NCBI GenBank assembly: GCA_014529385.2
Contig: CM043944.1
Span: 89,719,384-89,783,383 of the forward strand
DNA: 64,000 nucleotides
Reading direction: 5' to 3'
Source of the DNA: Adiantum capillus-veneris
Lineage: Eukaryota; Streptophyta; Polypodiopsida; Polypodiales; Pteridaceae
Position numbers and translations under genes: made by a program. Below, piece after piece: positions 1 to 12,000 of this stretch. How positions within the stretch are numbered: the first letter of the stretch is position 1; every line of letters starts with the position of its first letter. Below the pieces are notes generated by a model. The model was not told where the DNA came from, did no database searches, and worked only from the letters and a program-made list of their open reading frames with translations.

Positions 1-97
1 TTACCCCGTCCGCTGCGATTTCTTCCAATCTTGCAGTGGGTAGGGACGAGCTGCTTGAGTCACTTTCAACGGGTCTCTGTGCCCCTCTGCTAGGCAT
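1..97 (-). pseudogene. gag N-terminus of a minus-strand LTR retroelement, partial
   Basis: Read on the minus strand, an ATG at 97-95 opens a frame without stops to the window edge (32 codons). It starts MPSRGAQRPVES and is followed by a serine run. Its position about 20 bp downstream of a tRNA-Met-type primer-binding site is where an LTR element begins gag. No conserved gag domain is visible in so short a piece, so the call rests on context. It points the opposite way from the pol gene that starts at about 133, so the two cannot be one intact element. Confidence 0.4.
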
Positions 98-117
98 AGA
101 CCGGCTTTGATTTTCTA

Positions 118-130
118 GCTCTGATACCAA
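118..130 (-). other. Primer-binding site (initiator tRNA-Met type), minus strand
   Basis: The minus strand reads TTGGTATCAGAGC, the usual plant PBS complementary to the 3' end of initiator tRNA-Met. The LTR that should lie at higher coordinates is missing; pol sequence of opposite orientation begins at once. The same motif serves the gypsy element at 50612-57241. Confidence 0.6.
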
Positions 131-132
131 GG

Positions 133-3132
133 AAAGCGGAAAAAGGGAAGGCTCGCGTTAGTTGGGACGACCTAGTCCCGAATTCAATGTGGATCTCCCC
201 GAAGCAAGCAGAAAAGGCTCTTAAACAGGGGGCCCAGGTTCATTGCTGTGTAATGAAAGTAACACTGGCAGATTTAGAAGAGTAGTGCACTATCGGGGAC
301 AGTCGCATCATCAAGGTGATTGAAGAATTCAAAGATGTGGTACCGCCTCAACTTCCAGCTGGTCTTCCACCCAAGCGAGCGGTGGACCACAAAATCGAAC
401 TGGTGCCTGGCCATTCGCCGCCAGCCCGTCCACCCTACCGAATGGAGCTACAAGAATTGAAGAAACAACTGGGGGAACTACTTGAAGCTGGATTCATCAG
501 GCCCAGCAAGTCGCCTTACGGGGCCCCTGTTCTATTTGTCACGAAGAAGGACGGCTCATCCAGGCTCTGCGTTGACTACAGAGCCCTAAACAAAATAACT
601 ATCCGGAACAGGTACCCTCTGCCGCACATGGACGATCTAACAGACAGCTTGGTAGGGGCAAAATACTTCACTAAAGTCGATCTGCGATCAGGATACCACC
701 AAATCCGGATCTTAGAAGAAGATGTGCATAAGACAGCTTTCAGATCACGCTACGGAGCTCACGAATGGCTAGTGCTTCCCTTTGGCCTCACCAATGGAGT
801 GGCCACCTTCTCAGCAAGAATGGATACAGACTTCGGCGACATGCTGGATGAATTCCTCATTGTGTATCTAGATGACCTGCTAATCTACAGCAAGACTTAC
901 GAAGAGCATGTAGAACACGTACGCCAGGTGCTCCGCAGACTCAGAGAGTGCAAGTGGTATGCAAAGTTGGAAAAGTGCGTCTTCGCAGTACAGGAAGTGG
1001 AATTCTTGGGCTTCTTGGTCATTGCTGATGGGATCCGAGTGGATCCTAAAAAGATTGAGGCCGTGGTGAACTGGCCTGCTCCTTGAACAGTCACACAGGT
1101 GATCGAGTTCGTGGGTTTTACTCAGTATTGCCGGAAGTCCATCAAAGACTTCTCGAAAATCATGGCTCCCATCACAGACACCACCAAGGGTTCGCTGGCG
1201 TTCAAATGGACAGAAGAAGCTGAACGAGCTTTTGAGCATATCAAACAAGTAATGTGCTCTCTACCGGTACTCAAGCGCCCAGAGTTCGACAAGCCATTTG
1301 AAATTCACACCGATGCATCACGCATCGCCCTAGGAGGGGTACTAATGCAAGAAGAAAGACCAGTAGCCTACATTTCGAAGAAGTTTTCAGATCCGCAGAA
1401 GAGATGGGCTACACACGAGCAGGAGATGTATGCAGTGGTGTACTGCTTTGACCAATGGCATCACTACGTATTGGACAAGCACACAAAGGTATACACAGAT
1501 AATGTTTCCTTGAAGTATTTCCAGACGCAGCCTAAGCTCTTGCACAAACAGAGCCGATGGCAAGATCAGCTACTAGCAGAATATGACATAGAAATCATTC
1601 ATAAGCCGGGCAAGCAGAATGCGATGCCGGATGCTCTCAGTCGCATGCCAGAGGTTAATGCAGTCAGCATAATAAGCAGCGAAGAGGTACTGGATCAGAT
1701 TCGCGAGGCCAGTAATACAGACCCCGCAGTGTTACAGATGATGCAGAGTTGGCGACAAGGCAAGACCTCAGTGGGGCTCTTCGACTTGTGGGATGGGCTA
1801 TTGTATGCTCATAACCGCGTGTATGTACCAGATGATCCAACGCTCAAAGCAAAGCTACTCTGGGAAACCCACGATTGCAAAGTTGCAGGTCACGGTGGGC
1901 AAAAGAGATCCTTTGACAGACTAAGCCGCTACTTCTTCTGGCCAAAGATGCAGGAGGATGTGGTCGAGTATGTAAGAACTTGCCCAACGTGCCAGCTAGT
2001 CAAGGCGCAGCGAATAAAGCCAGCAGGGCTTTTGATGTCTATGCCTACACCATCTTGACCTTGGGATGTAATCAGCATGGACTTCATTGTCGACTTACCA
2101 GAAAGCCACGGATTCACTACCATCTTGGTGATAGTGGATTACTTTTCAAAGCAAGCACACTTCATTCCCGCAAAGCCGCCGCTTACAGCCTACCAGACAG
2201 CGCGGCTCTTCTTCAAGCATGTCTTCAAAAATCACGGACTGCCCCTGGCAATTGTGTCAGACCGCGACAGGCGATTCTTGAGTGACATGTGGCGGAAATT
2301 GTTCAAGCTCCTAGGCACACAACTCAGATTCTCGTGAGCCTATCACCCCCAAACAGACGGGCAGACTGAGCGAATCAATCAAGGCATCGAAGACTACATC
2401 CGCTGCTATGTTCAAGCAGATCAAAAGGATTGGGCAGATTTCGTGGAAGTTCTTGAGTTTCAGTACAACAACAGTGTGCACTCAAGGACAGGATACACAC
2501 CGTTTGAACTAGCTACAGGTAAAGAGGTGATTACGCCCATGGCCCTTGCTTCGGGCACCATGCATGCAGAAGATCAAGATACTGAGCAGTTTCTGATGGC
2601 TTGGCACAAACGTCTGGATGTAGCCAGAAAGCACTTGATGAAGTACAAAGATAAGTATGTAGCCAGACACAATGAGAAAGCACGAACCGAGTTCTTCCAG
2701 AAAGGTGACTTGGTACTGGTCAGTGCACAAAACATTAACCTGCCAGAGAACTTGACTCCCAAATTCAACCACCGCTACTATGGTCCATATCGGGTTCTAC
2801 AAGACTTCAACAACGTCTCCTACAAGCTGGAGCTACCCTCCAATGTCAAGATCCACAATGTCTTCCACATCAGCTTACTCAAACGATTTCAAGTTGATGG
2901 GAAATACGGCCGCCATGTGCCTCTGCTAGACAAAGGAGTAAACCCCTTTGAGCCAGAAATCATCATCAAACATCGTTTCAGACGCAACAACCTGGAGTTC
3001 TATGTAAAATGGCGAGGGCGGCCAATGTCAGATTGCACTTGGGTGCCAGAAGATAGAGTCATTGCAATGGATAAGCAGCTATTGCTTCGGTACTACCGGA
3101 TCCCGGAGCTCAAGCACATGCCTAGGGCATAG
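133..3132 (+). pseudogene. Ty3/gypsy pol: RT, RNase H, integrase, chromodomain (four in-frame stops)
   Basis: A single reading frame runs from about 133 to 3132, broken only by TAG at 283 and TGA at 1084, 2056 and 2335. Reverse transcriptase lies at about 450-1090 with an intact YLDD ([11 protein letters not shown]). RNase H starts near 1300 (IHTDAS). The integrase HHCC zinc domain is at about 1855-2010 and the catalytic core runs from 2070 (MDF) through SDRD near 2265 and QTDGQTE near 2355. A chromodomain follows at about 2955-3110 (FYVKWRGRPMSDCTWVPE). The protein would copy the element's RNA and insert the cDNA, the chromodomain guiding insertion into marked chromatin. Because the frame never shifts, decay has been by point mutation. 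All three TGA stops sit where arginine CGA would fit, the change expected from deamination of methylated CpG. Confidence 0.9.
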
Positions 3133-3289
3133 AAGTCAACCAACATGTACAGCAGTAGTGTAGGATGCATTAGTTCAGCACAGTTATGCTTCAGTTTCAG
3201 CACAATAAAGATGCAGTATGCGACAATTATACGATGTATGTACTATGTGGTCAGATGCTTTCAGCCTTGACGAGGACGTCAAGTTCCTT

Positions 3290-3303
3290 AAGGGGGGGGA
3301 GAA
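3290..3303 (+). other. Polypurine tract of gypsy 1
   Basis: The purine run AAGGGGGGGGAGAA directly precedes the TG of the LTR at 3304, the normal place for the plus-strand primer. Confidence 0.7.
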
Positions 3304-4211
3304 TGTTGGGATCCTCGTGAGAGGGAGTTTTTTCACGGCGGCCGACGCGCGTCCCGCGGTCCTCCCTGCCTCAAGCGCCCCCATGTGGGCTGTCCCTCAT
3401 GCGTGCCGGCGGTCCACGTTCCCACTTCTAACCTAACACCCGCTAACCTAACTCCCTCTAACCTAACACCCGGTGACCTAACTCCGGGTAACCTAACACC
3501 GGCGGGTGACCTAACACCGGTGACCTAACTTCCCAACGTGGACGGTGCTTGAGGGGGACCGGGGCCCCGTTTGGTGAATTGCCCCTCTCCGCGGCCATGC
3601 TCCCCGCGGGCCAACACATGACGACCAGTGGACCCGTCGCTCCCGTGAACGCAACACGACTCTGGGAGCCCCCGAAAGGCTTTTTGCAAGTGAGAGCCCC
3701 GCTTGGGCCGTGGCCGGGTCCCCGGGGGTCCCGTGGTCGAAATCAGCCTGGGACGCGCCCGCGGGGCCGTTTCGGCATTTTGCACAGTTTTTGGAACGGC
3801 GGCTCCTTGACAGGACCGACGGTGATTCCTTGAGAGGGATTTCTACCTCAAGGCCATCGGGCTTGGGCGGTATGCCTGAGCGCCCCGAATTAAAGTACTT
3901 ATATGGGAGTAGTACTCCACTCTTGGTGATCCGTGCGCATCCTACCGCGGTAGCTAAGAGGGGGCCGGTTGTTCAACCAGAGCCGGGGTGGCAATCCTCA
4001 CGTCCATAAAACCATTTACCCATACTAGGTTGGAGTTAGGTTAACCCAGTCTTCTGAGGCGCTGGAGGGGCCTCCGTCCCTTTTTGTAATCTGCTTTTTG
4101 AATCAATACAAAGCGCCCGTCACTCACGGGCTTGTTTCTCCAAATCTTGTCTCGCGCGTCCCTTTGAAATACTTGCTCAACTTGTTGTGAAGTCGGCTAA
4201 CTTGTGTTCAG
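3304..4211 (+). repeat. 3' LTR of gypsy 1
   Basis: The LTR starts TGTTGGGATCC straight after the polypurine tract. A TATA-like ACTTATATG lies near 3897, and a polyadenylation-type AATCAATACAAA near 4098 is followed by a T-rich stretch, consistent with U3-R-U5 order. The end is placed at a CA near 4211 and could be off by tens of bases. Confidence 0.6.
3428..3535 (+). repeat. Degenerate short tandem repeat in LTR U3
   Basis: About eight imperfect copies of a 13-18-bp unit with the core (G/A)ACCTAAC(A/T)CC, separated by CGG/CCGG-rich spacers. It lies upstream of the TATA-like site in U3, where LTR enhancers are usually found. Confidence 0.6.
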
Positions 4212-5930
4212 GTGAAGGATCGACGAACTTCTACAACCACTTGATGAAACATTGGGAGATTATGAGATCTCCAAAGTATCCAAAACATCGAGAATTTGAA
4301 GTGAAGAAAGGAATAGATTGCACTGAAGATGAAGAGACTTCACTATACAACCGGAAATGCTTTTGAAAAACTCCATGAGGAAATTAAATGCTTAAGAAAT
4401 CTGAGAAACCAAATCCGGGTATGTCTACAAAGCCAGAGAACAATCTCAAGTGTACAAAGCCCAACAATCCAAGAAGGCAGCTGTAAATTTGCGTACACTT
4501 GTTTAACACTAATGGTAAGCATAGAAAACGCATGAAACTGTCAATCTTGCACTCTATCCTCACTTGAAAGTGGAGGAATTGGGCATAAGGGAACCAACTT
4601 TTCAAGAATTTATGCCAAAGTTATTTATACTGCATAAACCAAATTTCTAGATGCCTGTGGAAATGAAAGAGTGTGTCCAAGTGTGTCGATGGGTTAGGAA
4701 TAAAAATCCTAACCCCCAACAACTTATGGAACTTGTCCTATGGACCTTTAATTATTATTGAAGACACACACACACACACACACAATTATTGCGTAAACAA
4801 CTGAGGACGTAGCCTATTGTATAGACACGTGCGATTCGCGCTGATATGTTGATGTGGCAGCTGTACGGATTTCCGCAATTTACATTGGCAGCTTTTGGCA
4901 GATTTCAGTGCTTACCTTTTGGACTAGATGCTTTTAGAACCTACTAGTGCCTTTTGGGAGTTGAACTTCTTCACTGTGTCTCTCGGGTGGATTATTCGTC
5001 TCTTTTTTAGTTTAGTTGTTTTGAAGTGCTAAAAGTCTGTTACAGTCTGTTCGTTTCAGTTAGTACGTGGTGCCATCTCGTTAAAGTGGTATGAAAGCTT
5101 CAGATGTGTGCTTTTTTGAACGCATACCTGTCCCTCAAGAGTAGACAAAGTAAGATGGCACTTCAAGAATGTACATTTTTTCCCCCCCTTTTCTTGAGAG
5201 AAAACGGGACCTACATGAACCTACAGATGGAAGCTATGGAGTTGGACGAAGAAGAAACGACGAGATAGGGGAAATGGAGGAGGAGATCGTTCTTGTCCTT
5301 TAAAACCTTTAACAATGTTTTTTGATGCTTTTCTATGTTTCGAAGGCCTCTAAAAATCTCTTCGACATTTGAGAATTCGGGTATGCAACAGAAGTCAAAG
5401 TTGATCCTCTCGATAAGCCCTACACGTTGACGTGAGCGATTTTGATTCCAACAATTTTTTAAAAAAATTAGGGTTTTTGCAACATGGTGACGGGTCAAAA
5501 TTATGTTTTGGGTGCTTTTTGTGGACAACAGGTAATACTCGAAGCATTTGGGAGCATGGAGCTGGAGATCTATTCTTTTGCAACGAGGAGAACCACTTGC
5601 TTGAAATTTTACTTGAGAAATTGCTTGAGAATGTTGCCTTTTAATAACCAAAAAAACCAAATCCGTCTAATGTGAAAAGAAATTCCAACGCGGAAACATC
5701 ATCAAATTCCGAGCAACCAGCTTTTGCTAAAGACAAAGGAAAATCCGTGGTCAACACAAATCGTGTCTGAGACGATACGACTATTCTCATGTAGCATGCT
5801 CAAGTTTTGAGCCTTCTTGGAACTCTCAATGGTCACTCCAATGTTTTGGTGTATAGCGGATGTTCGAATAATTTCGTCCAGCACTCAAATAGTTCAACAA
5901 CTTGGATTGCCAACTCAAAAGACATCTCAC
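4212..5930. other. No gene recognised between gypsy 1 and PLE 1
   Basis: Mostly AT-rich sequence with short frames only. It holds an (AC)n microsatellite at 4764-4784. No exon chain, RNA gene or element terminus could be supported. Confidence 0.5.
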
Positions 5931-6217
5931 TCCCTTCAACATTTGTTCTGCGGCCATGGCAAAATTTTCACCTATCATGGCTAACCTTTCACCTTAACTT
6001 AACCTAATGGATCTGTTTCCCTCTCACCTAAAGTCACCCTACTCCATTAAGCTTCAATTCTTCTACCTTAGCCGGAGGACTTAGCTTGAAACTGGGTAAA
6101 CTTGCATTGCATAGGTGGGCTTGCTGCACGCAGCACTTTGCACCCTTTCTCACTTTGGCCCACATTTCTTGACCTAACCCACTCCATCGACAACACACTT
6201 TACCACTTACCCTCGCC

Positions 6218-7575
6218 ATGGATAACCTTAGCACTCCGCAATTACCACCGACAACCCTCGCTTTGGATTCGACTTCAACCGGCTTGGCGGCACCCCTTGC
6301 ACCCCCACCTCCCCAGTTTTGTCTCGGCCACCACGGTCCTTTTGGCTGAAACCACGTCCACCCTTGTGCCTCCGACGCACTCACCCACTGGTAACATCGT
6401 CACATTACCGGGCAACCCGCATACTTTGGATCATTACGAGCATATCACGGAGGAATTGGAAAACTCCCTAAAGATTCCTTTGACTTCTTCTCGGTGCTTG
6501 CCAAAAATGACCTAACCCATAACCGCTTGAATGTATCATCATCCTCCACCATCGACACACCTCTTGTTTTCGGAAAGCCAAAGGTTTCCTCTTCAATTTA
6601 CCCCTCCACCAATTTGGCAACGCTACCGCAACTCAAGAAGCCGGTGGATTTTGAGGTGATTCTCTCCAATTCTATTTTGGAATTTAAGAAGCTACACGGT
6701 AAATTAAAAAGAGCTATAAGTTTCTTGGCACATCTCAATGAGTTACTCCGTAACCAAAAAGCTTCCAATAGCCTTTGTATCAAACCTCCCAAGCTTACCA
6801 TTGATGATTCCCAAGCCCAACCTCTTCTCAATGCCAAGCTCTCTTCACTCACCGTACGTTTCCAACTTGATTCCACACAAGCTCTCATCCAAGCACAAAC
6901 TCTACTCATAAAAAACCTCCAATTTTATCTTGATGGCTACCACTCACTAGTTGAAGAACGCCTCAATGATCTTAGCAATAGGCTTCTCTTGATTTCCATT
7001 CCGCTATTGTCAAAACATGATTGGAGTCTTAAGCTTAAAGAATGGAAAACCTCTTCTCTCAACCTTTCCTCTTTGAAATCCAAACCTACATCTTGAATGC
7101 CCATCTAACATCTACGAAGGAGGAGGACGCCATACTTGCACGCAAAAGATCCATCAATACATTTGAAGAGGAAGTCATTTCCCTTCCAAAAGAACAAACC
7201 ATAAAGAACTCGTGGAGCAAGTGGTGGCGGAGCACTTTGGTTCAAGTAACACCAACGGGCGCTTAAGTGCAAGTCCGGCTAAACTATGCTTCCCCCCCTC
7301 CTCTTCCCCAAGTAAACCCTATCTGCCTCCCAAAAAACCCTTCCTTCCCCCACAAAGAACCCTCAACCCCCCTTCCAGAAAACCCTTCCAATCCCCTAGA
7401 CCCTCTACCTGCCCTCAACCCTCTCCGTTGGAGCCTCAATCTAAAGCTCCTAAACCCTCTCAAGGCCCAACCAATAAACGAACTTTAGAATCTTCCCACC
7501 AAGCATCACCTCCTTATGTAAAAAACCCCCACTACATCCACCACCGGAATATACCTTCTAATGCTGTCTATCCTC
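6218..7575 (+). pseudogene. PLE 1 N-terminal coding region, frameshifted
   Basis: The counterpart of the region at 18074-19584 in copy 2. It opens with ATG at 6218 (MDNLSTPQLPP), shifts frame near 6320, continues at 6494-7096 through a leucine-rich, probably helical part, and then into a proline/serine-rich part (about 7270-7575) in another frame. I recognise no domain. In PLEs a variable N-terminal region precedes RT, so this is likely part of the same polyprotein. At least three frameshifts separate the pieces. Confidence 0.55.
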
Positions 7576-7699
7576 TTTAACCCATTAGCCCCCAACACCC
7601 TACCATTTCCTACTCCAATATTTCTTCTCTCGCTTCCTCTTCCCACAAGAAAACTTTTTTTTTCAAAAGAACACCTCCCAGTACATGGGTGCATCTTTC

Positions 7700-8776
7700 C
7701 TTCTCCAAGTCCTCCCTCCTCCCGTATCTTTGGATCTCCAGCACTGCCGCTGCATCACCTCTTGACAAAGATTACCTCGAACTCCCAACCCGCAAAGGAC
7801 GATTGAGAAGAAAGTATTGGCTACCCCATTTAAATCCTCAACACTATAAGCTTCTCCTCTTTTGTAAGCTTAAAGCCTTCTCTTTGGAACTCGGTGTTTC
7901 CAACTTTAAAGTGCACAACCTTTCACCTAAAAAACTCTCTCCCCCTGAAAAGCGATGCTTACCTTTAGGTTTAAAATACATCCCCCCCCCCCTCCTCCCC
8001 CCTTTCAAACCCTTCATCCGCATCTCTTCTTAACGCACATACCAACATGGCAAGAAATTTCAAACTAAAGTTTTTTTTCAAGAATCATCCAACTCTACCA
8101 CCCTCTCCTTTCAAGATACCAATTCCCCTTTGGAAGCCGCCTTTGCAAAACACCACTCTCAATCAAATCTTACTCATTAACCATATTAAACTTAACCTCA
8201 TTTGGAACTCTACTTTCCTCCCACCCTCTAAACCTCCCCGTTTTGTCACTCAAGCCTTATCTAGCCTCAAATTGGATCCTTCCATTGTCATAAAAACCCG
8301 CCGACAAAAACTTTGGCTTGGTCATACTACCTCTGGATTGGTAGGAAAGTAACGTCCTCACCCACCTCAATGATACCTCCACTTACGAGCCTTGCCTCTC
8401 CATCCCCTTTCCCTTTATTGCTTCCCTTGACATTACCTACTATAGATCGTAACTTTATCCTCTCGCCCCTTGAAAAGCAACTTAAACCTTGCCCCATTTA
8501 TTTCATCCCAAAACTGCACAAACCCTCCCTTGTGTCACGGCCTATTTGCTCCTTTGTCTCACGGCCTATTTGCTCCTATAAAGGCTATATCTTTGAAAAA
8601 GCTTCCATTTGGCTCCACTTCGAACTTTTTCCTATCCTCCTCACCTCTAAGCAAATTTAAAAAACTCTCTCACCCTCATCCAGGACCTTAACAACCTCCC
8701 CCTTCCCACCCAATACCCTACTCTTTACCTTTGATGTTGAGGCCCTCTACCCTAGTATCCCAATCAACCATGGCCT
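7700..8776 (+). pseudogene. PLE 1 reverse transcriptase, N-terminal half
   Basis: Broken frames carry the ordered PLE RT motifs: KVHNLSPKKLSPPEK and LGLKYIPPP (about 7900-7995), FVTQALSSLKLDPSIVIK (8240-8295), YFIPKLHKPSLVSRPIC (8500-8555), and the catalytic motif-A stretch TFDVEALYPSIPINHG (about 8728-8775). Frameshifts occur near 8035, 8300 and 8660. The coding region stops where LINE 1 is inserted at 8878 and resumes at 15698. Confidence 0.7.
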
Positions 8777-8860
8777 CAAAGCCCTCAAAGCCTCCATTTC
8801 TACCCATTTTGACCCCCTCAAAACCCACTTTATCCTCTCTCTCACGGCGCTCATCTTGTC

Positions 8861-8878
8861 GCACCACTATATTAATTT
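8861..8878 (+). repeat. Target-site duplication of LINE 1, left copy
   Basis: GCACCACTATATTAATTT, identical to 15680-15697. The same stretch occurs only once in the intact PLE copy 2 (about 20752-20769), which acts as an empty-site control. Confidence 0.95.
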
Positions 8879-9018
8879 TTTTTTCGAGAAAAAGATCCTT
8901 CTATTAGTTAATGAAAACTACCCATAGGGCTACAACCACCTCTACAAGAGAGGGCTACAACAAACATGATGGGGAGACTCTCCCAATGAAAAAACAGCAT
9001 ATATACAATGAGGCTAAA

Positions 9019-12000
9019 TCAAGAGATGGGAGGAGGGAAGAGCCACACAGGTGGACGGTAGTGCCATCTGAGCACACCCTGGACTATGGTGTAGAAAGGC
9101 CCAGGGCGCCAGAGTCGAAGGAAAGCCTGGCGGCGCTCCCGCATGCGGTTGGAGCTGCCCTGTAGTCCCTCAAGCTGTCCTCTGAGAGTATGGTCAGCTC
9201 TAGCCAAAAGTCACGAACAGTCTTTGCTGGTGGCACAGGGCGAGCCTCAGAGATGCGGAAACAGCAGGCCCGCCACATGAACCAAAGTGTCAGGCCACTG
9301 ATGAGCTCCCAACACTCCTCTCTCTCACTGCACCACTCCTTTGGAGTAAGCTCTGTAGTAGCAGGCTGGAGTGTAGGTCGCCCTCCTGCATCACTATCAT
9401 CCTGCTGGTGGAAGATAGCTCAAACTGAAGTGCCGGGCCCGTGAGGGTGGACCAAGCCGCTGCCCCCAAGTGTACTGTCGAGCCGTGGAGAGAGCAGGCA
9501 TCTGCCGAAGAACTCGTAGCCATACCTGCTGGGGCGAGGGACAGTCCCAAAGACAGTGACGCTGACTCTCCACCAAATGGTCACAAGCTGCACATGCGGC
9601 CGAGAGACCACTATGCACTAGGTAGCTCCCTAATGCTGTAGCTCTGTGTGCGACCAGCCCACTGAAACAAGGTGACTCGCCTCGGATGTCTGGAGTCCCA
9701 CAACCTCTCCCAAAAGGCTGCCAAGAACTCGACTGTGAGACCCTCCTCCTACCAATGACGTGCTGCAGCGGGGTGGGCCTCTCTCTGTGCTGCTAGTATA
9801 TGACGTCCCAATCGAATAGTGTACTGAAAGAACGGGACTCCTGGGTGGTGTGTAGAAGAGAAGTGGTCCCTCCATAGCCACTCACCAGGATCCCACTGTA
9901 CTCGTGCCAGTGGACAACACTCCCAAGCCCACAGCCTCCAGTGTCCAGTCTCAAGAGCTGTTAGGTCAGGGTCTATGACGCAAGTCCTCCCACAGATGCC
10001 CACTACTCGGATCCTCTGAAAACAGCACTCTACTACCTGCGGGGCCTCTATTGCAACTCGCTGTAGTCGTCCCCCACCCTGAAGCTCGAAGAACAGGGCT
10101 GGGGACAGTCTCTGAGCAGGCCTTGATTGAGATAAGAACCCCCAGTCGTGTGAAGGCTCCCATCCACCGGGGTGCTACTGGCTCAAGAGGCGTGAGCCAC
10201 TCAGTTGGAATTGACTCTGAGATGTCCTGACACATGCTCTGCACCCCTCTCATACCCTGGAGCTGGAGCCCCTGCACCTCCTCTGACAAACCTGTGAACT
10301 CTAGCCAGTCACCTAGAGAGCGCGCTGGACCTGCTGCCATGGGACCCCAGGAAACATGAGGCCGACTACCAACCAAGTGGCCTCTCTGAGTGCTAACAAT
10401 GGGGTTCCAGACGAGGGGCTGCCGTAGGCGCTCCTCCGTGCACGTCAGCTGTCTCTGCTCCAGGCCACGCCGTAAGAGCTCCTAAGATCGAAGGAAACTC
10501 ACATCGAAGCAGTCCTTCAGTCTCCTGCTCAAACCAACTCTGCGCATCTCTGTAAAGATACATCTGGTCGAAGGTTGCCAAGGGCCTCTTGATTGAGGCA
10601 CCCTGGCACGAAGCCGCTGTAGCAAGAACTCCTTCCAGGGCTCCTCACCTGGAAGAAGTCCTCTGACGATGAACTTCCCAAGAAGGGCTCTGTTCTGCTG
10701 TGCTGGATCAATGATCCCAAGCCCTCCCTGAGAACAAGGAAGCGTGATGACCTGCCAAGCCACCTTGGCTCAGGCTATCTGAGTGTCACGTCTTGACCAA
10801 AGGAAGTTCCTGATCAGCCTCTCTACCTGGTTGATACAAGAACTCGAGAAGATCCAGTAGGAAGTGATGTACCACATAGTCACCAACAACACCTGGTTGG
10901 CAACTACTACTCTGCCAGCCAGAGAAAGTCGTGCTGAGCTCCAATGTAACAACTTTCTCCTGATAGACAGGAGGAGGGGAGCAATCTGTTGCTCGGGAGA
11001 CAAGTCCAAACCAACCTGACAACCAAAGTACCGAACTGCAGTCCCTGGGGGAATCCACCTGAAACCCTCTCCTGGCATCCAATCTGGCATAGGAGCACTA
11101 CCAACCGAGAAAGCCATTGTCTTTCTCCAGTTGATCAGTGCTTCCGATGCACAACAGAAGGTCTCCAAAGCCTGCTCATATCTGTGAAGGTTGGCCTCCT
11201 GGCCATCTAAGTGCAAGGCTAAGTCGTCGGCAATCTCAGCGTCCAGTAGCTCATCTCCCCGAATAGGGAGTGCTAAGCCCCGTAGACCAACCTGCTGTGA
11301 CACCAAAAACCTGCTCATTGCCTCCGCATAGAACAGAAAGAGGAAGGGGGCAAGAGGACAGCCCTGTCTGACCGAGCGTGTAAGCATGAAGCGATCACCT
11401 GTACCTCCTGCCAAAAGTACTTGATTGTGAGCCTGTCTGTACAAGGCTGACACCCCTCTGATCCAAGCATCTAAGAAGCCCATCCTGCGTAGTGCCCTCT
11501 AGAAAGTCCCAGTCAACTCTGTCGTATGCCTTCTCAAAATCGAGAAGAAGAATCACGAGGTCCTCACCATGGAGCCGTGCCAGGGCAGAAGCCTCCCAAA
11601 AAGTAAAGATGTTGTCAAGGATATTGTGTTCCTTGACAAAAACTGTCTGGGTCCCATGTATAAGGCTCTCTAAAGGTGGCTGAATCCTCAAACTAAGAGC
11701 CTTGGCAAGAATTTTGTAGGCTGAGTTGAGGATGGTGATGGGGCGCCACTGTCGAATCTCATCCAAGGAGCCACCCTCCTTGGGAATGAGGTAGATCAGG
11801 CCCTCACTCATGCTGTCAGGCATCACTCCTGTGTCCAAAATGTACTGAAAAGCACTAAAGAGATCTGGGCCAAGCATGTCCCAGTACTCTAAGAAAAAGC
11901 TAGGAATCAACCCATCCTCACCTGGACAACTACCATGGGGGAGGGCCCTAAGAGCTGTGTGCAACTCCTCAAGCTGAAGTGGCATCTGTAGCCTCTGACG

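Larger units (their letters stand above)
131..4211 (+). mobile_element. Ty3/gypsy chromovirus 1, 5'-truncated
   Basis: This element consists of pol, a short 3' untranslated stretch, a polypurine tract and one LTR. No matching 5' LTR or gag on the plus strand lies in the window, and the left boundary abuts opposite-strand gag/PBS sequence. The C-terminal chromodomain after integrase places it among the chromoviruses. The 3' limit is uncertain because there is no second LTR to align. Confidence 0.75.

Noticed and set aside
4850-4945. A possible RT scrap reading QCLPFGLDAF
   Set aside because: Only about ten residues resemble the LPFGL motif of gypsy RT. No neighbouring motif was found in any frame, so chance is likely.
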